A DNA stretch of 64,000 bases from Gordius sp. MW1 (lineage: Eukaryota > Nematomorpha > Gordioida > Gordea > Gordiidae): NCBI GenBank assembly GCA_964036665.1, contig OZ038530.1:6338501-6402500 (forward strand). Direction: 5' to 3'. Below are positions 52,679-63,980 of the stretch, piece by piece. The position numbers and the translations under genes are program-made. Numbering within the stretch: the first letter of the stretch is position 1; every line of letters starts with the position of its first letter. The notes under the pieces are model-generated. The model saw only the letters and a list, made by a program, of their open reading frames with translations. It searched no databases and was not told where the DNA came from.

Positions 52679-53025
52679 CTCTGTCCATTTGTTGGTAACA
52701 TCCATAATTTGTGGATTATCAGTAGGTATAAAATGGCTTATTTGTGTATTAGGAGTGGCCACACTTTGCTGAAAAAAATACAAAAATTAAACAATACAAT
52801 ACTTTGTGGCTGTTCTTGCCTAACTAAAACTGTAGGCAGTATTCTCGGATAGTTGGTTGAAACACTTAATGACTGGCTTCTTAGTGTATTATGACTAGCA
52901 ATCTGCTGATCTAAAAAAAGATTAGAACAAATGCAGCAATACAATACTTTGTGGCTGTCCCTGCACAATTAAGGCTCGAAGCAGCAGTTGATTAGATGCA
53001 GAGATAGATGGGTGATCATTCTGGC
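52679..53025 (-). CDS. Possible small Gln-rich exons, unassigned
   Basis: Three open segments on the minus strand with canonical sites: 52948-53025, 52803-52910 and 52679-52768, separated by 37 and 34 nt, the same intron size class as EDRF1. The first two both end at CAGCCACAAA/GTATTG and encode similar ends (LIVQGQPQ and VLVRQEQPQ), suggesting an exon duplication. The third (QISHFIPTDNPQIMDVTNKW) fits phase 0 but is entered in phase 1, so the model breaks there. It may be a decayed gene or a real one that I have joined wrongly. Confidence 0.3.
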
Positions 53026-53261
53026 CTATATAATATAAATTTGAAAATAAATGAAATTGCACTTGTAGGCATGAATAATAAATGAAAATATTGATTGCAC
53101 TTTGTGATATGGTAAAATTTTAAAATAAACGTTAAAATCAACGTTATAATGATTGGTTGTTTACTTAAGATATGTGACATATTATATAAATTTCGATTGC
53201 GAAGTTGTCTATGAATTTGATTGGTTGTCAGTATTATGAACGGTCGTTATTTTGAACAGAA

Positions 53262-54100
53262 GCGTTTTAAAGTTTACATTCTAAAATATACAATTAGGAA
53301 TATTATAATGTCTAAACTTAAACAAAGTGCTTAATATTAATAATTACTCAAAATACTTCCAATATTTATTATTTCTCAAATTAAATGTTGATTCTGACAA
53401 TTGGCTTTGCTTTCGCAAAGTTTGTTAAACATATCCTTAAAGGTATAGGACATCATTATATATGATGGGTATGTAAAATATTGTATAAAAATGCTATATT
53501 TATAGTGTGGAAGTGATTAACATTCAATTATATAACATACAATTATAACTATATTTCAATTCATCAATAAATAATAAAGTTTACATTCTAATATATACAA
53601 TTAGGAATATAATCTTAAAAAAGTACTTAATATTAATAATTATTTAAAAAAATTAAAATATTCTTTATTTATCTTAAATTTATTTTGAAATTTTACCTCT
53701 CATTTTGATTCGGTTATCGTAGAATTTGAATAGATAATGTTTGTTATTATGTATTAAGACTATTTTCTTCTGTTTGGAAATGGTATAGGATATCATTATA
53801 TACAATGAATTATGCAAAAATATGTATAAAAATGGTATATATATATATAATGCGGAAATGATTCACATACAATTATATAACATTCAATTTTAAATTTATT
53901 TTAGTTCATCAATTATTAATAAAGTTTAAATTTAAACTTAGATGCTAATATATATATAATTAATAATATTATAATGTCAAAACTAAAAAAATTACTTATT
54001 GTTAATTGTTATTCAAAAAACTTTAAATAAATATTATTTATTGTAAATATAGAATTTAAGTTTTTATGTCTTGTTTGTAATTCAGTTACTTTGAAATTTT
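53262..54100. repeat. Tandem array, 2-3 units of ~310-350 bp
   Basis: AAAGTTTACATTCTAA, ATACAATTAGGAATAT and GGTATAGGA(C/T)ATCATTATAT recur in the same order at 53,270-53,560 and 53,578-53,900, with a third partial start near 53,930. Units have diverged noticeably. Confidence 0.7.
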
Positions 54101-55860
54101 ATCTCTCATTTTGAGTGGGTTATCTTAGAAGATTTTGATTGGGTTATCTTTGTGTCGGACGGTTGCCTAAAAATCAAAATTTCAAATGGTATAATAAATA
54201 AGTTTTGTAAAATGAATTGTAAGGGCACAAAGTGGAACGGGGATATTGACAAGAAATCTTTGATATTCTGAAAAATAATACAAATAGTTAAAAAACTATG
54301 TAACAAAGTTTTGATCAATTATTGTCAAAACCCCAAAATTCTAGCCATATATATAACAAATTTTAATTTTACATATGCAATATTGGCAGCATTTATATCA
54401 AGAAAACAATGAGAACATTTAAAAGCCTTTTTTTAAGGTTAGATCCTCAAAAGGCGTAATTATAACATAGAATGTAAAAAAAAATAATTATGATATTAAA
54501 ATTCGTTCGCTAATGAGTATTTAGAAGTTATTGTCCCTGATGATATTATAGATTTATTTGCACAACCCCCCCCCCCCCCTCCCTTTACACCACCTAAATA
54601 TTAAAATGAACTAATCAATTTAACGGCTAAATAGACCTTAAAATTATTCTGTCAAAACTAAATGAGTGAAAATTTTATTTATTAATTTGAGATAAAGTTA
54701 GAGATGTGAGATGCACAGAACACTTAGCGTTTGTGTACATTTTGTTGAGTCGAATAACACACCAAAAGGAATTTTTTTTAGGATTTTTATCCCTTGAATG
54801 TTTTGATGCGTTAACAATTGTCTATAAAATTCAAGAATTTTTTATGATTTAAATTTATAAGCAATATGTTTTTATCAAACTTATGATGGGATATCACTAA
54901 TAAAGAGGAAAAATGGTATGCAAAGTGTTTTTTGCAAAATGATTAGCTTTATATGTGCTTGTGGTACATAAAAATAAGTAAGATATGTTAAACATAAGCA
55001 TGTGAGATGGACAATTAAATTGAATCCAGGATGGAATTTTCGTAAATTTAATAATATTTTAATATATTTTGAAAGTGTTTAAAAGTTTAAAACTAGTTTA
55101 AAAGTCCAGATAATTTTTAATTAAATATTAAAATTAGTCTTTTAATAGTAAATAGTTTATTCCGCCTTTTACTCGATGTTGCAAACGAATTTATAATATC
55201 ATCCGGGGGAATAACATTTAAAAGTCATGTTCTAAGGTCAACAAAGCTAAGGAAGAAAACCTATCTTGTCCAGTGGAACGAAGATAAGTTTTAATCCGTT
55301 TTAGCAATGAGGACAATCTTTCGCATGAACATTAAGTTATTGGGATAGTTAAAATTATTTTAATCAAAAAATAAAATTTGGAAACATTATAGAGGGCAAA
55401 ATTTAATAAGTGAAAAAAAAACCATTGCATTTTATTTTATTCGAAGATATAGATTATAATAATTCATAATAGTTAATTATTTCTGATAAAAGAGATATCG
55501 CAAAAAGGGGATCAAGGGTTTAAGCCTTCTAAGGACTTATATAAATTACAATTAATTTCCGAAAATCTTATGTTTACTTCTGCTATTATTCTATCGATGA
55601 TGGGATAATATAAATCAATTTTGAAATCAATTAATAAATTAGCAGAATCAAAAGAGTAAAATGTGTCATACTTTTATGGTTATAATACGTTTAGAAGGTA
55701 ATAAATCAAAAATTGCAGCTAAATCTTTCGCCTTATTATAAAGAATTTTATAGTGATCCTCATTTCTAATTTTCTAATATTATATAAAGTTAATATTAGG
55801 CTATTAACTGTTGTAATTGCATTTCTTAAACAAATATTTGGGCCTTGAAACTCGTTCTGA
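54101..55860. other. AT-rich spacer without a recognisable gene
   Basis: Apart from a C run at 54,566-54,579 I see no repeats, inverted ends or coding signature here. Confidence 0.5.
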
Positions 55861-56003
55861 AAATAATAATCTTTATATTGTTTCTTAATTAAGATAAAAT
55901 AAAAAAAATGGCTTAAGGGGCCCAAGATTTATCCCTTGGGGGGGCATGGAGCCCTATTTTTGCTCTTGGGGGGGGGCCTGGGCCCCCACCTAGCTACGCC
56001 ACT
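55861..56003. repeat. Fragment related to the foldback interior at 21.5 kb
   Basis: TATTGTTTCTTAATTA, CCTTGGGGGGG and CATGGAGCC recur in the same order as at 21,545-21,640. It ends GCTACGCCACTGC. Confidence 0.6.
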
Positions 56004-56005
56004 GC

Positions 56006-57030
56006 TTAGGAGACTTATGAAATTATATAAGAAAAAACAAAAGGATCATCATATGTTTTTCATCGATCTTGAGAAAGCTTTCGATAAAGTGTCAAGGCAG
56101 TTGATATGGGGCATGAGTTCTAGTGGTGTACCCGACGCTTATATGATGTTAATAAAGGATATGTATAGAAACGCAAAAACCAAAGTTCGGACATCAGGTG
56201 GTACATCAAAGGGTTTCAGTCTAAATGTCGGTGTGCATCAAGGATCAGCCCTAAGTCTATTGATCTTCATACAATAATGGATTCGATAATGAAGGACCTG
56301 AAACCGAATCACCTTGGGGAATGCTCTTTGCGGATTATATAGTCCTGTGCGCAGGCTCAAATGTGAAATAAGCAGAGTAGGTAAAAGTGTGGATGGAGCG
56401 AATTGAAAGCAAAGGCCTTAGGGTCAACCGAGATAAAACGAATATGTATTAAAGTCGGGGAATAAATACAAAGAAACTCTGCAAATCGATGACCAGTGTT
56501 TAAGCAGCGGGAAGGAATTCAAATTACTTGGTTCTAGATTACAATGTGATGGAGGTGTGGAAAACGAAATTAAGGCAATAATAAACGCAGGCTGTCCTAT
56601 GTGACAGACACATACCACTCATACTCAAATTGAAAGGACGGTTATATAACACCGTTATGTACTCACGGTATTGTATGGAGCGGAAAACTGGGCAATTAAG
56701 GCAAAAGGGGAGAAAAGCTTGGCTACAATGAAGCTGCGAATGTTAAGATGGATCTTGGGGAAAAGCTAAAAGGACCATATAAGGGATAAACTAATGTAGT
56801 TCCGATTCAGAGAAAGTTGTTGGTATGAAGATTAAGATGGTATGGCCATTTGAGACGGAGGAAAGTCACTTGGCAAATCATATACAAACTTTAGGGATGT
56901 GCAGTGCAAGGGTAGAAGTAAACGATAACATGTCATAGATACGCGCGTTTCAAAGAACAAGGAAAATTGGATTTTCGGCATACCTTACATGAATGTTAAG
57001 GACATTTATAAAGCTTAAAAAGAAACTACT
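56006..57030 (+). pseudogene. Second RTE-like LINE, decayed reverse transcriptase
   Basis: It starts inside the RT: HHMFFIDLEKAFDKVSRQLI, MYRNAKTKVRTSGGTSKG, VGVHQGSALS. After a frameshift, LFADYIVLCAG follows, with Tyr where the second catalytic Asp of FADD belongs, then VWMERIESKGLRVNRDKT, VLYGAENWAIK and MKLRMLRWILG. There are many stops. The 5' end is missing, as is usual for LINEs. It is a different subfamily from the 25.5-kb element. Confidence 0.82.
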
Positions 57031-57430
57031 TCTAGAGGCATAAAAAGAGGAAGGTTTGCCTTTTGATCATGAATTTAAGCTAAAAACACCAAATATTTAC
57101 GCGTTTGTTGCCTTTTTAATACTATTTTATAGAATTGACTAGGATCATCAAATATAACAATCATAATGTACTGTAAAACTTGAATGTAATTTTTGTTATA
57201 GTTAACTTTTAAACCAATGATTCTAATGTATATAACTTTGAAATTTCTATGTTTTGCTAATAATTAAACATAATTGCTAATTACACGTTGCACATAGTTA
57301 TTGCTTATAAAGAAATTTATATTTAGCCTTATTATATAATACATAACATATTTTCTCCTAAGTATTTAAGCATAACTGCTAAGTATTACAAATTTTTAAA
57401 ATTGTCTACTAAATTTAACAATATATCATA
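57031..57430. other. Spacer, nothing recognised
   Basis: AT-rich sequence following the LINE relic. It may include its 3' UTR, but there is no clear tail. Confidence 0.4.
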
Positions 57431-57439
57431 AATCGAAAA

Positions 57440-57925
57440 CGAGAGTAAATGTATTTGTTAAAAAGATGGCCGACTTCCGGAATATCAACTCAAAATTTTT
57501 TATAGGTGATGGCGCCGACCTAGGAGATGCCCAAAAATATATTTTGGATAGATACTGCCAACCCGGAAAAAATATGGCGGCCAAAATACCTAAAAAAACT
57601 TGTTTCAAAAAAAAATAATTTAGAATTAGTTTCATACCTAGTGGAGCAAACGGTAGTTGCATCACGTGATTAGGAAGCGACCTGGGTGGTAAAAATATAT
57701 TTTATACGAACTCTGGGTGGTCAAAAACGTAAAAATAGCTTTAAATTTAATTTTCATATAAATTTTCCTAGTGGAGTCAAAAGTTTGATTTGTCACGTGA
57801 TTTAGTTGACAGACATCCGTCCCGACCAATCCTAGAAGTTTCGCGTCAAAATTCCTATTAGGGACGAAGTTATGGCGATTTAATTAATTAAAGATCACAA
57901 TGGCGTCAGTTAGCGCACCAATTTT
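57440..57925. repeat. Probable MITE-like sequence
   Basis: It contains paired phrases: AAGATGGCCGACTTCCGG and AATATGGCGGCCAAAATACC, CCTAGTGGAGCAAACGG and CCTAGTGGAGTCAAAAG, CATCACGTGATT and GTCACGTGATTTAG. These resemble dispersed non-coding repeats of invertebrates. I could not fix the termini. Confidence 0.4.
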
Positions 57926-58157
57926 GTGCCAAAACGGACGGGGTACTTTCTATTCTCATCAACCTTATATGAGGAGGTGGTGTTGTGTGAAAAAGTGAGA
58001 TACGTTGATATTGCAGTAATACGTTGATATAACGTTGTAGCATTGGTGGTACTGCAATTTAACGTGTAGTGTGATAATACTGCATGTGTGTGGGCGCTCA
58101 TGCTCATCTCGCTGAAATGCTCATCTCGCTGAAAACGCAGCTAAACGTATTATAATT

Positions 58158-58183
58158 GGGTTAGGGTCAGGGTTAGGGTTAGG
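58158..58183 (+). repeat. Short interstitial TTAGGG tract
   Basis: Four GGGTTA-type units with one variant (GGGTCA). TTAGGG is the telomere repeat of most animals other than arthropods and nematodes, so this is weak evidence on the organism as well. Confidence 0.85.
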
Positions 58184-58370
58184 ATATATTTAATATCTAT
58201 ATATGTTATATAACTTAATATATGTATATATGTTATATAAAGATATATATAATGAAATAATATTAGCAGTTACTGAATCTGAACATTCATTCATACTTTA
58301 AGATTGGTGCCTTAAGTGAGCTGAGTTTTCATTGAGTTGAGTACAATTCGTGTGTGGGGCATCCCTCCTC

Positions 58371-58404
58371 CTGCTTTAATCGCGTATGGAAGCGATTAAA
58401 GCAG
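58371..58404. other. Perfect 13-bp stem hairpin
   Basis: CTGCTTTAATCGC (58,371-58,383), 8-nt loop, GCGATTAAAGCAG (58,392-58,404). Outer pairing of TGTGGGG (58,353) with CCCCAC (58,408) and of TTAAAGGTAGG (58,415) with CCTACCTTTAA (58,483) suggests a larger fold. It could be a small RNA or MITE core; no known RNA family is recognised. Confidence 0.6.
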
Positions 58405-58560
58405 TGTCCCCACGTTAAAGGTAGGAAAACCATCGTCAAACTCGAGTAATATCGTGAATTTTAGTGAGTTTACCATTGACAACCTACCTTTAAAGTGGGT
58501 AATTTTTTAACGCAGTGAAGTTTAGATACGAAACGTGGTTTTTCGTTGTATTAATTAAAT

Positions 58561-58738
58561 TATTTGCTTGCCGCGGGACAGAAACCTCGCGTAGAGCAAA
58601 AGGGCAAAAGCTGGCTTGATTTTGATTTTCAGTATGAATACGAACTGTGAAAGCGTGGCCCATCGATCCTTTTGATATTTCGAGTTTAAAGCGGGAGGTG
58701 TAAGAAAAGTTACCACTTTGGACCTCAAAATTTTTTCA
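58561..58738 (-). repeat. Isolated 5' leader of the RTE-like LINE
   Basis: On the minus strand it matches 25,540-25,680: GTTACTTTTC-like start, CCTCCCGCTTTAAACT, ATTCATACTGAAAATCAAAA, CAAGCCAGCTTTTGCCCTTT. It is a solitary 5' end without the ORF, which is unexpected for 5'-truncating LINEs. Confidence 0.7.
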
Positions 58739-59129
58739 AATTTTTTGTTCAACCATATAGCACTCATGAATGTTTTCGATATTGTGGCATATTATGCCGA
58801 ATTAATTTATCATTAATTATTGTTTACTTTATTTGCATCTTGGTTAAATTACACTCATCCCTGTTTTAACTTAATTTTTGCCGAATTTAAACTATCTCTT
58901 ACTGACATACACACGCCACATGCACTGCATAATATTAAATTCTATTTAATCGTAGTGACATACACGCTCCTTGATTTTTGAGTATGTTCTAATAACATAT
59001 AATGCTGTATATCATACTTGATAACACAAGCACCGCACCCCTTACCAATCTTCCAATATATAAAGTCCAGAAAGATAATATACGTTACACTCGTGCAACA
59101 TTTATCAATATTTATTCGTTAATTATATA

Positions 59130-60865
59130 AAAACTAGGGCTTTCGGCCCTCGTGGGAAGGGGGAGAAGGGAAGGGGGGACGACTCATCTGTACTTCGTAT
59201 AAATGTATCATATTTGTTATGCAATTTATGGGCGAGAAAGGTGGGAAGGGGCGAGAATGCCTATAGGGGGGTATTAAATGCCTAATGATTAATTAATTAT
59301 TTATACAAATTTTCCATTTATAGGCAAAATGTAATATAGGCAAAATGTAATATAGGCAAGGGTTAGATTTAGTGTTTGCATCTAGTTGCGTATTACATTA
59401 GTTTTTAAGGCCTTTAGTGATTATGGGTCTAACAAACATTATATTATAAAACATCACAATGTTAAGAATTTGCAGAATTGTTGGGAGAAATTTTTTGTTG
59501 AATTTGAACACTTTTTAATTAAAAAAATCAAAAATTTGGCGAATGGTCATTTTTTCTCCATTGGTCAGTACCAACAGATACTCTATAAGTCAATGATAGA
59601 TAAAAAAACGGAAAAAAAATTTTGATGCTCACTTGGGCCAATGGTCATTTTCTTCCATTGGTCAGCAGACAGCACACGGTAAAAATGGATATAAATTCAT
59701 AAGAGTAAAAAAAAACGAAAAAAAAATTTTCGAATCACATTTTGGCCAATGGTCATTTTTTTCCATTGGTCAGCAGCCAGGACACGGTAAAAGTGGATAT
59801 AAATTCATAATAGTCAAAAAAAAACAAAAAAAAATTTTTTGAATCACATTTTGGCCAATGGTCATTTTATTCCATTGGTCAGCAGCCAGCGGACGGCCAA
59901 AAAGTCATAATAGCAATGGTAGGAACAGGAACAATCATAATAGTCACAAAAAAAAAGCAAAAAAAATAATTTCGATTCACATTTTGGCCAATGGTCATTT
60001 TTTCCATCGGTCAGGAGCCAGTGGACGGCCAAAAAGTCATAATAGCAATGATAGTAACAAGAACAATCATAATAGTCAAAAAAAACGAAAAAATAAACTC
60101 GGATTCACATTTTGGCCAATGGTCATTTTTTTCATTGGTCAGCAGCCAGCGGATGGCCAAAAAGTCTTATTATCAATGATAGTAACAAGAACAATCATAG
60201 AAGTCAAAAAAACTCCGGGATTCTAACCCAAAAACTAGTTAAATTGCATAGCAATTAAAAGTAAACAACTTTTATTTATGTTTATTATATAATAAAATGA
60301 AACAATAATAGAACAAGCGGACGGCCAAAAAGTCATATTATCAATGGTAGTAACAGGAAAAATATATTAATTTAATTTAAACCCATAAATATAAAAAAAA
60401 AATTTGCCCTCTCCGGGAATTGAACCAGCAATTCAGAACGTTCGCCGGGGTTCGAACCCACATTAATAGAGGCATAGGCTTTTGTAGGGGCACAGGCAGC
60501 CATATCAGTAGAGGCATAGGCTCTTGTAGTGGAGGGCATAGGGTAATTATAGCAATTAATATCAATGTTACCCAATTCAAAAACGAATAGATATACTTAT
60601 GCATTAATTTAACATAGCAATTAAAACCCGACCCCGCCCGAAAGCGAGGGAGATAGATATGAGGGGTGGGCCACCTCTTATGCATTAATTTAAAAAATAA
60701 CACAGCGAGGGAGATAGAAATGAGGGGTGGGGCACCTCTTTCTCATGCATTAATTTAAAAAATCGATAACCTAATATACCCAATGCAAATAGATAGGGAG
60801 GGTAGACAACGGACGACGGACAACGGACAACCAAAAAACGAGCCCATAAATTGCATAGCAATTAA
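59130..60865 (+). repeat. Family-A modular repeat block
   Basis: It starts AACTAGGGCTTTCGGCCCTC, with the G-rich head, TTATGCAATTTATGGGCGAG, then six modules (59,540 to 60,120) each with GGCCAATGGTCATTTT and CCATTGGTCAG separated by about 10 nt, i.e. a potential hairpin. Then come CCTCTCCGGGAATTGAACC, GTTCGAACCCACATTAATAG and GAGGCATAGG, finishing in ACGAGCCCATAAATTGCATA and GCAATTAATAT. It is the most complete plus-strand copy. Confidence 0.75.
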
Positions 60866-61310
60866 TATAACTTAATGTCACAAAAAGAAGAAACGCACCA
60901 TACTATATATATATATGTAAAATCACGATGATTATGTTGGTTAAAAATATACACTAAGAAATTATTATTGAGAAAGAAGCTTACAATATTGGTGATAGCC
61001 TATTAAATTTACCTATTGGATTAAAGGATATATAATAAGGTAAGACAATTTAATTTAATTAAAATACATTTTATTTTATTTTTTACATGGATAAAAGTTG
61101 TTTGCTTATTTTTATTTTAATATTAATTTCAATAATTTTATTATATAATAAAAATTTTAGATTATTTTTAATTAAAGCCTTGATTCTAACTATTTAAATT
61201 TATTAAAATATAACATAGATTTTTTCATAGTGATTTATAAATATTTTATTTGAATATAAAATAAAATCGTGTCGTTTGCGTTCATTATTTACTAATTATT
61301 TTAATTTCTT
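60866..61310. other. Spacer, possibly 5' region of the gypsy element
   Basis: AT-rich sequence. I looked for an LTR terminus (TG...CA with a primer-binding site) and could not define one. Confidence 0.4.
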
Positions 61311-61316
61311 TTAAAA

Positions 61317-61565
61317 ATGTTTGGTAGTCAACCATCCGTTCTACTGAATATTTATAATTGTTTACTAAGTGAACGTCTATTAATTATTGCATTAATCTCG
61401 GTAAATATTTTAATGTTAGTATTGATTAAAGTTAAAAAGGTAGAAAAAGTTTGTGTTATTAGGAGTAAAGAGAAAAGACGTTGTTTCATATGTAATAAGT
61501 TAGAACACGTCAAGGAAAACTGTTTTCTGAAATATAAAGATTTTTGGACAAATGTTTCAATTTAA
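61317..61565 (+). CDS. Gag-like CCHC knuckle ORF
   Basis: The ATG at 61,317 opens an 82-aa frame: a hydrophobic stretch (RLLIIALISVNILMLVLIKV), then CFICNKLEHVKENC, a canonical C-x2-C-x4-H-x4-C nucleocapsid knuckle. It is much shorter than a normal Gag, so the capsid part is lost or is not recognisable. The hydrophobic helix before the knuckle is unusual for Gag. Confidence 0.55.
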   Translation: MFGSQPSVLLNIYNCLLSERLLIIALISVNILMLVLIKVKKVEKVCVIRSKEKRRCFICNKLEHVKENCFLKYKDFWTNVSI

Positions 61566-61779
61566 TCACCCATATTTCGATAGAGAACATCGAGTTGGCC
61601 CGATGCTTAATGAGTGTTGTAAACATAATTGTAAATGTAATCTGGAAGGTCAGCGTTCTGTCCAGGAAAGGGCAGGGTCATCCAATAATTATAATTGATT
61701 GCTAGCTTCGTCTAAAACGGTTATTTGACCAAAATTTGTATTTGTAAATTTTTTTAATTCTTCGCAGACCTTATGTAAA

Positions 61780-63980
61780 TATTAATATTGAGGGTATCAA
61801 TTTGAGTTTTCTCATTGACACCGGTTCCTCTATTAGTATTATGTCGCGTAAAACTTTTTTTAAATGGTGGCCGTATAGACATATTAATAAAGTTAATATA
61901 ATTGCCAAACAATTGGATGGCACTAAGATAAATATATTAGGTAATACTAAGGTTCTAATATGCGTAGCAGAACGGTAAAATTGGAATTATATGTAATTGA
62001 AGATAAGATTGATAATATAATGGGATAGAATTGGATTAGGATTTTGGGTCCTATTACAAATTGGTGGGGAATATGTAAACTAAATAATGTTGATAATTGT
62101 AAAATGGATTGTATTAATGTTTTGAGGGAAATGCCAGAGAATTTAGACACTACAAAACCGGGTATTTACAGGGCACTGAACTCAAATAATGAGTCAACCT
62201 TGGTTTTTGATCGGTTTATGAGCGATTCCTTGGTTTCGGTAAGTGGTGTCAATAGGCATAAATTTGAATTATGGCATATTAAAATTATGACATTAAAAAG
62301 AAATACAACGAAGTTTTTAATGAAGAATTGGGTTGTTTAAATAATGTAATGTTTTCCATACGTGTTGATTCTAATGCTGTACCACGTTTTTGTCCTGCTA
62401 GACGCATTCCATTAATGTGGAAAGATGAAGTGCACCAAGTTTTAGATAAGTGGCTTAAGGATAACGTAATAGAACCAATTTAATTTTCGGAATGGGCCAC
62501 TCCCCTTGTGCCAGTTAAGAGTGATGGTACTATTAGAGTTTGCGCTGATTATCGCGTAACAATTAATAAATGGGTAATTGATGTTAAATATCCTTTGCCT
62601 AGATTAGAAATGGTTTTAGCTAACTTGAAGGGTAGTAAGTACTTTTCAAAGCTAGATTTAGCTTCAACTTCGCGTAGATGAAAAATCGGCTAAGTTGTTA
62701 ACAATTAACACGGATAAAGGTCTCTATTCTTTTAAGAGATTACCTTTTGGTTTAAGCATGTCCGCTCCTATTTTTCAAAGGGCGATGGCATCTATATTTA
62801 ATAATATAGATGGTGTATTTTTTTATTTGGACGATATTTTAGTTAGTGGTTCAACTCAGGACGAACATGATTTACGTCTAGAGAGAGTATTAAATTTGAT
62901 TAAAATTAAAAATTTACGCGTTTCTGCTAAGAAATTAATTTCGGTACTGACCAGGTAATTTATTTAGGTCATGTAATAGCAGACGGTTTTATTAAACCTA
63001 ATTTAAAAAAGGGAAAAAATATTAAAAATATTAATAGACCAGTTGATAAAAAAGAACTTGCATCGTTTTGGTTTAATGAATTATTACAGTAAATTTATTG
63101 AAAATTATACAAATTATTCTGGTCCTCTTTATGAACTAACTAAAAATGATGTATTATTTAAATGGGATGATAATTTAGATGAATGTTTTAATTTCTTGAA
63201 AAATATTTTAATTAACGGATCCGATTCTTAAATGTTTTGATCCTGATAAAGAGCATATTTTGAAAGTTAATGCATCCAACACAGGTATTGGTGGTGCTTT
63301 ATGTCAGATAGAAAACGAAATAGAGCATCCGGTTATTTATTTTTCTCGCAAACTTACTAAGGCTGAACTTAATTATTCAGTCATAGAGAAAGAAGCTCTT
63401 GCGATGGTTTATGGTTTAAAACGTTGTCGAGAATATTTAATTGGCAAAGCATTTACATTGTATACTGATCATAAGCCATTGGTAGCTTTATATAATAAAA
63501 TTAATACGGAATTTTTAATGTCACCTCGACGAGATGGTTATTAACTCTGGGTAATTTTTCTTTAACTTTAAAATATCGTGAAGGTAAAAATAATCATTTG
63601 GCTGATGTTTTATCATGAATGAGTGCAAATAATATAACTAAAGAGATATCGGTTACAAATAATAACGTTGTTAATGTAATAAAAGTCATCGATCTTGGCG
63701 ATATTGTCAAAGGTACTGAAAATAACGCTAAATTAGCGGATATTAAACAAATTATTACAGGTGTTAAAGATATTCAAAATGTTCCTGTTGATTTTAAACA
63801 TGTAATTAAAGAACTATATATTGAAGATAATTTAGTTAAACACAATGATAAACTAGTAATTCCTTTGGAACTGCGTAGTAATGTTTTAAATATTTTGCAT
63901 GAAGGGCATGCAGGCATAGTAAAAATGAAGGAGCTAGCAAGACTATATGTCTGGTGGCCCAAAATTGCAAGGGACGTTGA
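61780..63980 (+). pseudogene. Gypsy pol: protease, RT, RNase H, start of integrase
   Basis: Protease FLIDTGSSISIM at about 61,808. RT: RFCPARRIPLMWKDEV, VPVKSDGTIRVCADYR, LPFGLSMSAPIFQRAM and YLDD at 62,824-62,835. RNase H: VNASNTGIGGALCQ, SVIEKEALAMVYGLKRCREY and YTDHKPLVALY. Breaks: stop at about 62,480 (EPI before FSEWA), a deletion at about 62,663 that removes the start of the QLRVDEKSAK box, a frameshift at about 62,956 and stops near 63,229, 63,542 and 63,616. Confidence 0.85.

Noticed and set aside
59130..59200. Hammerhead or HDV-like ribozyme in the family-A head
   Set aside because: The stable UUCG stem is there, but I could not find the hammerhead CUGAUGA/GAAA core or an HDV-like double pseudoknot.
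59858..60226. 122-codon Lys/Asn-rich protein
   Set aside because: It is produced by reading through six near-identical family-A modules; codons follow the module period and include no domain.
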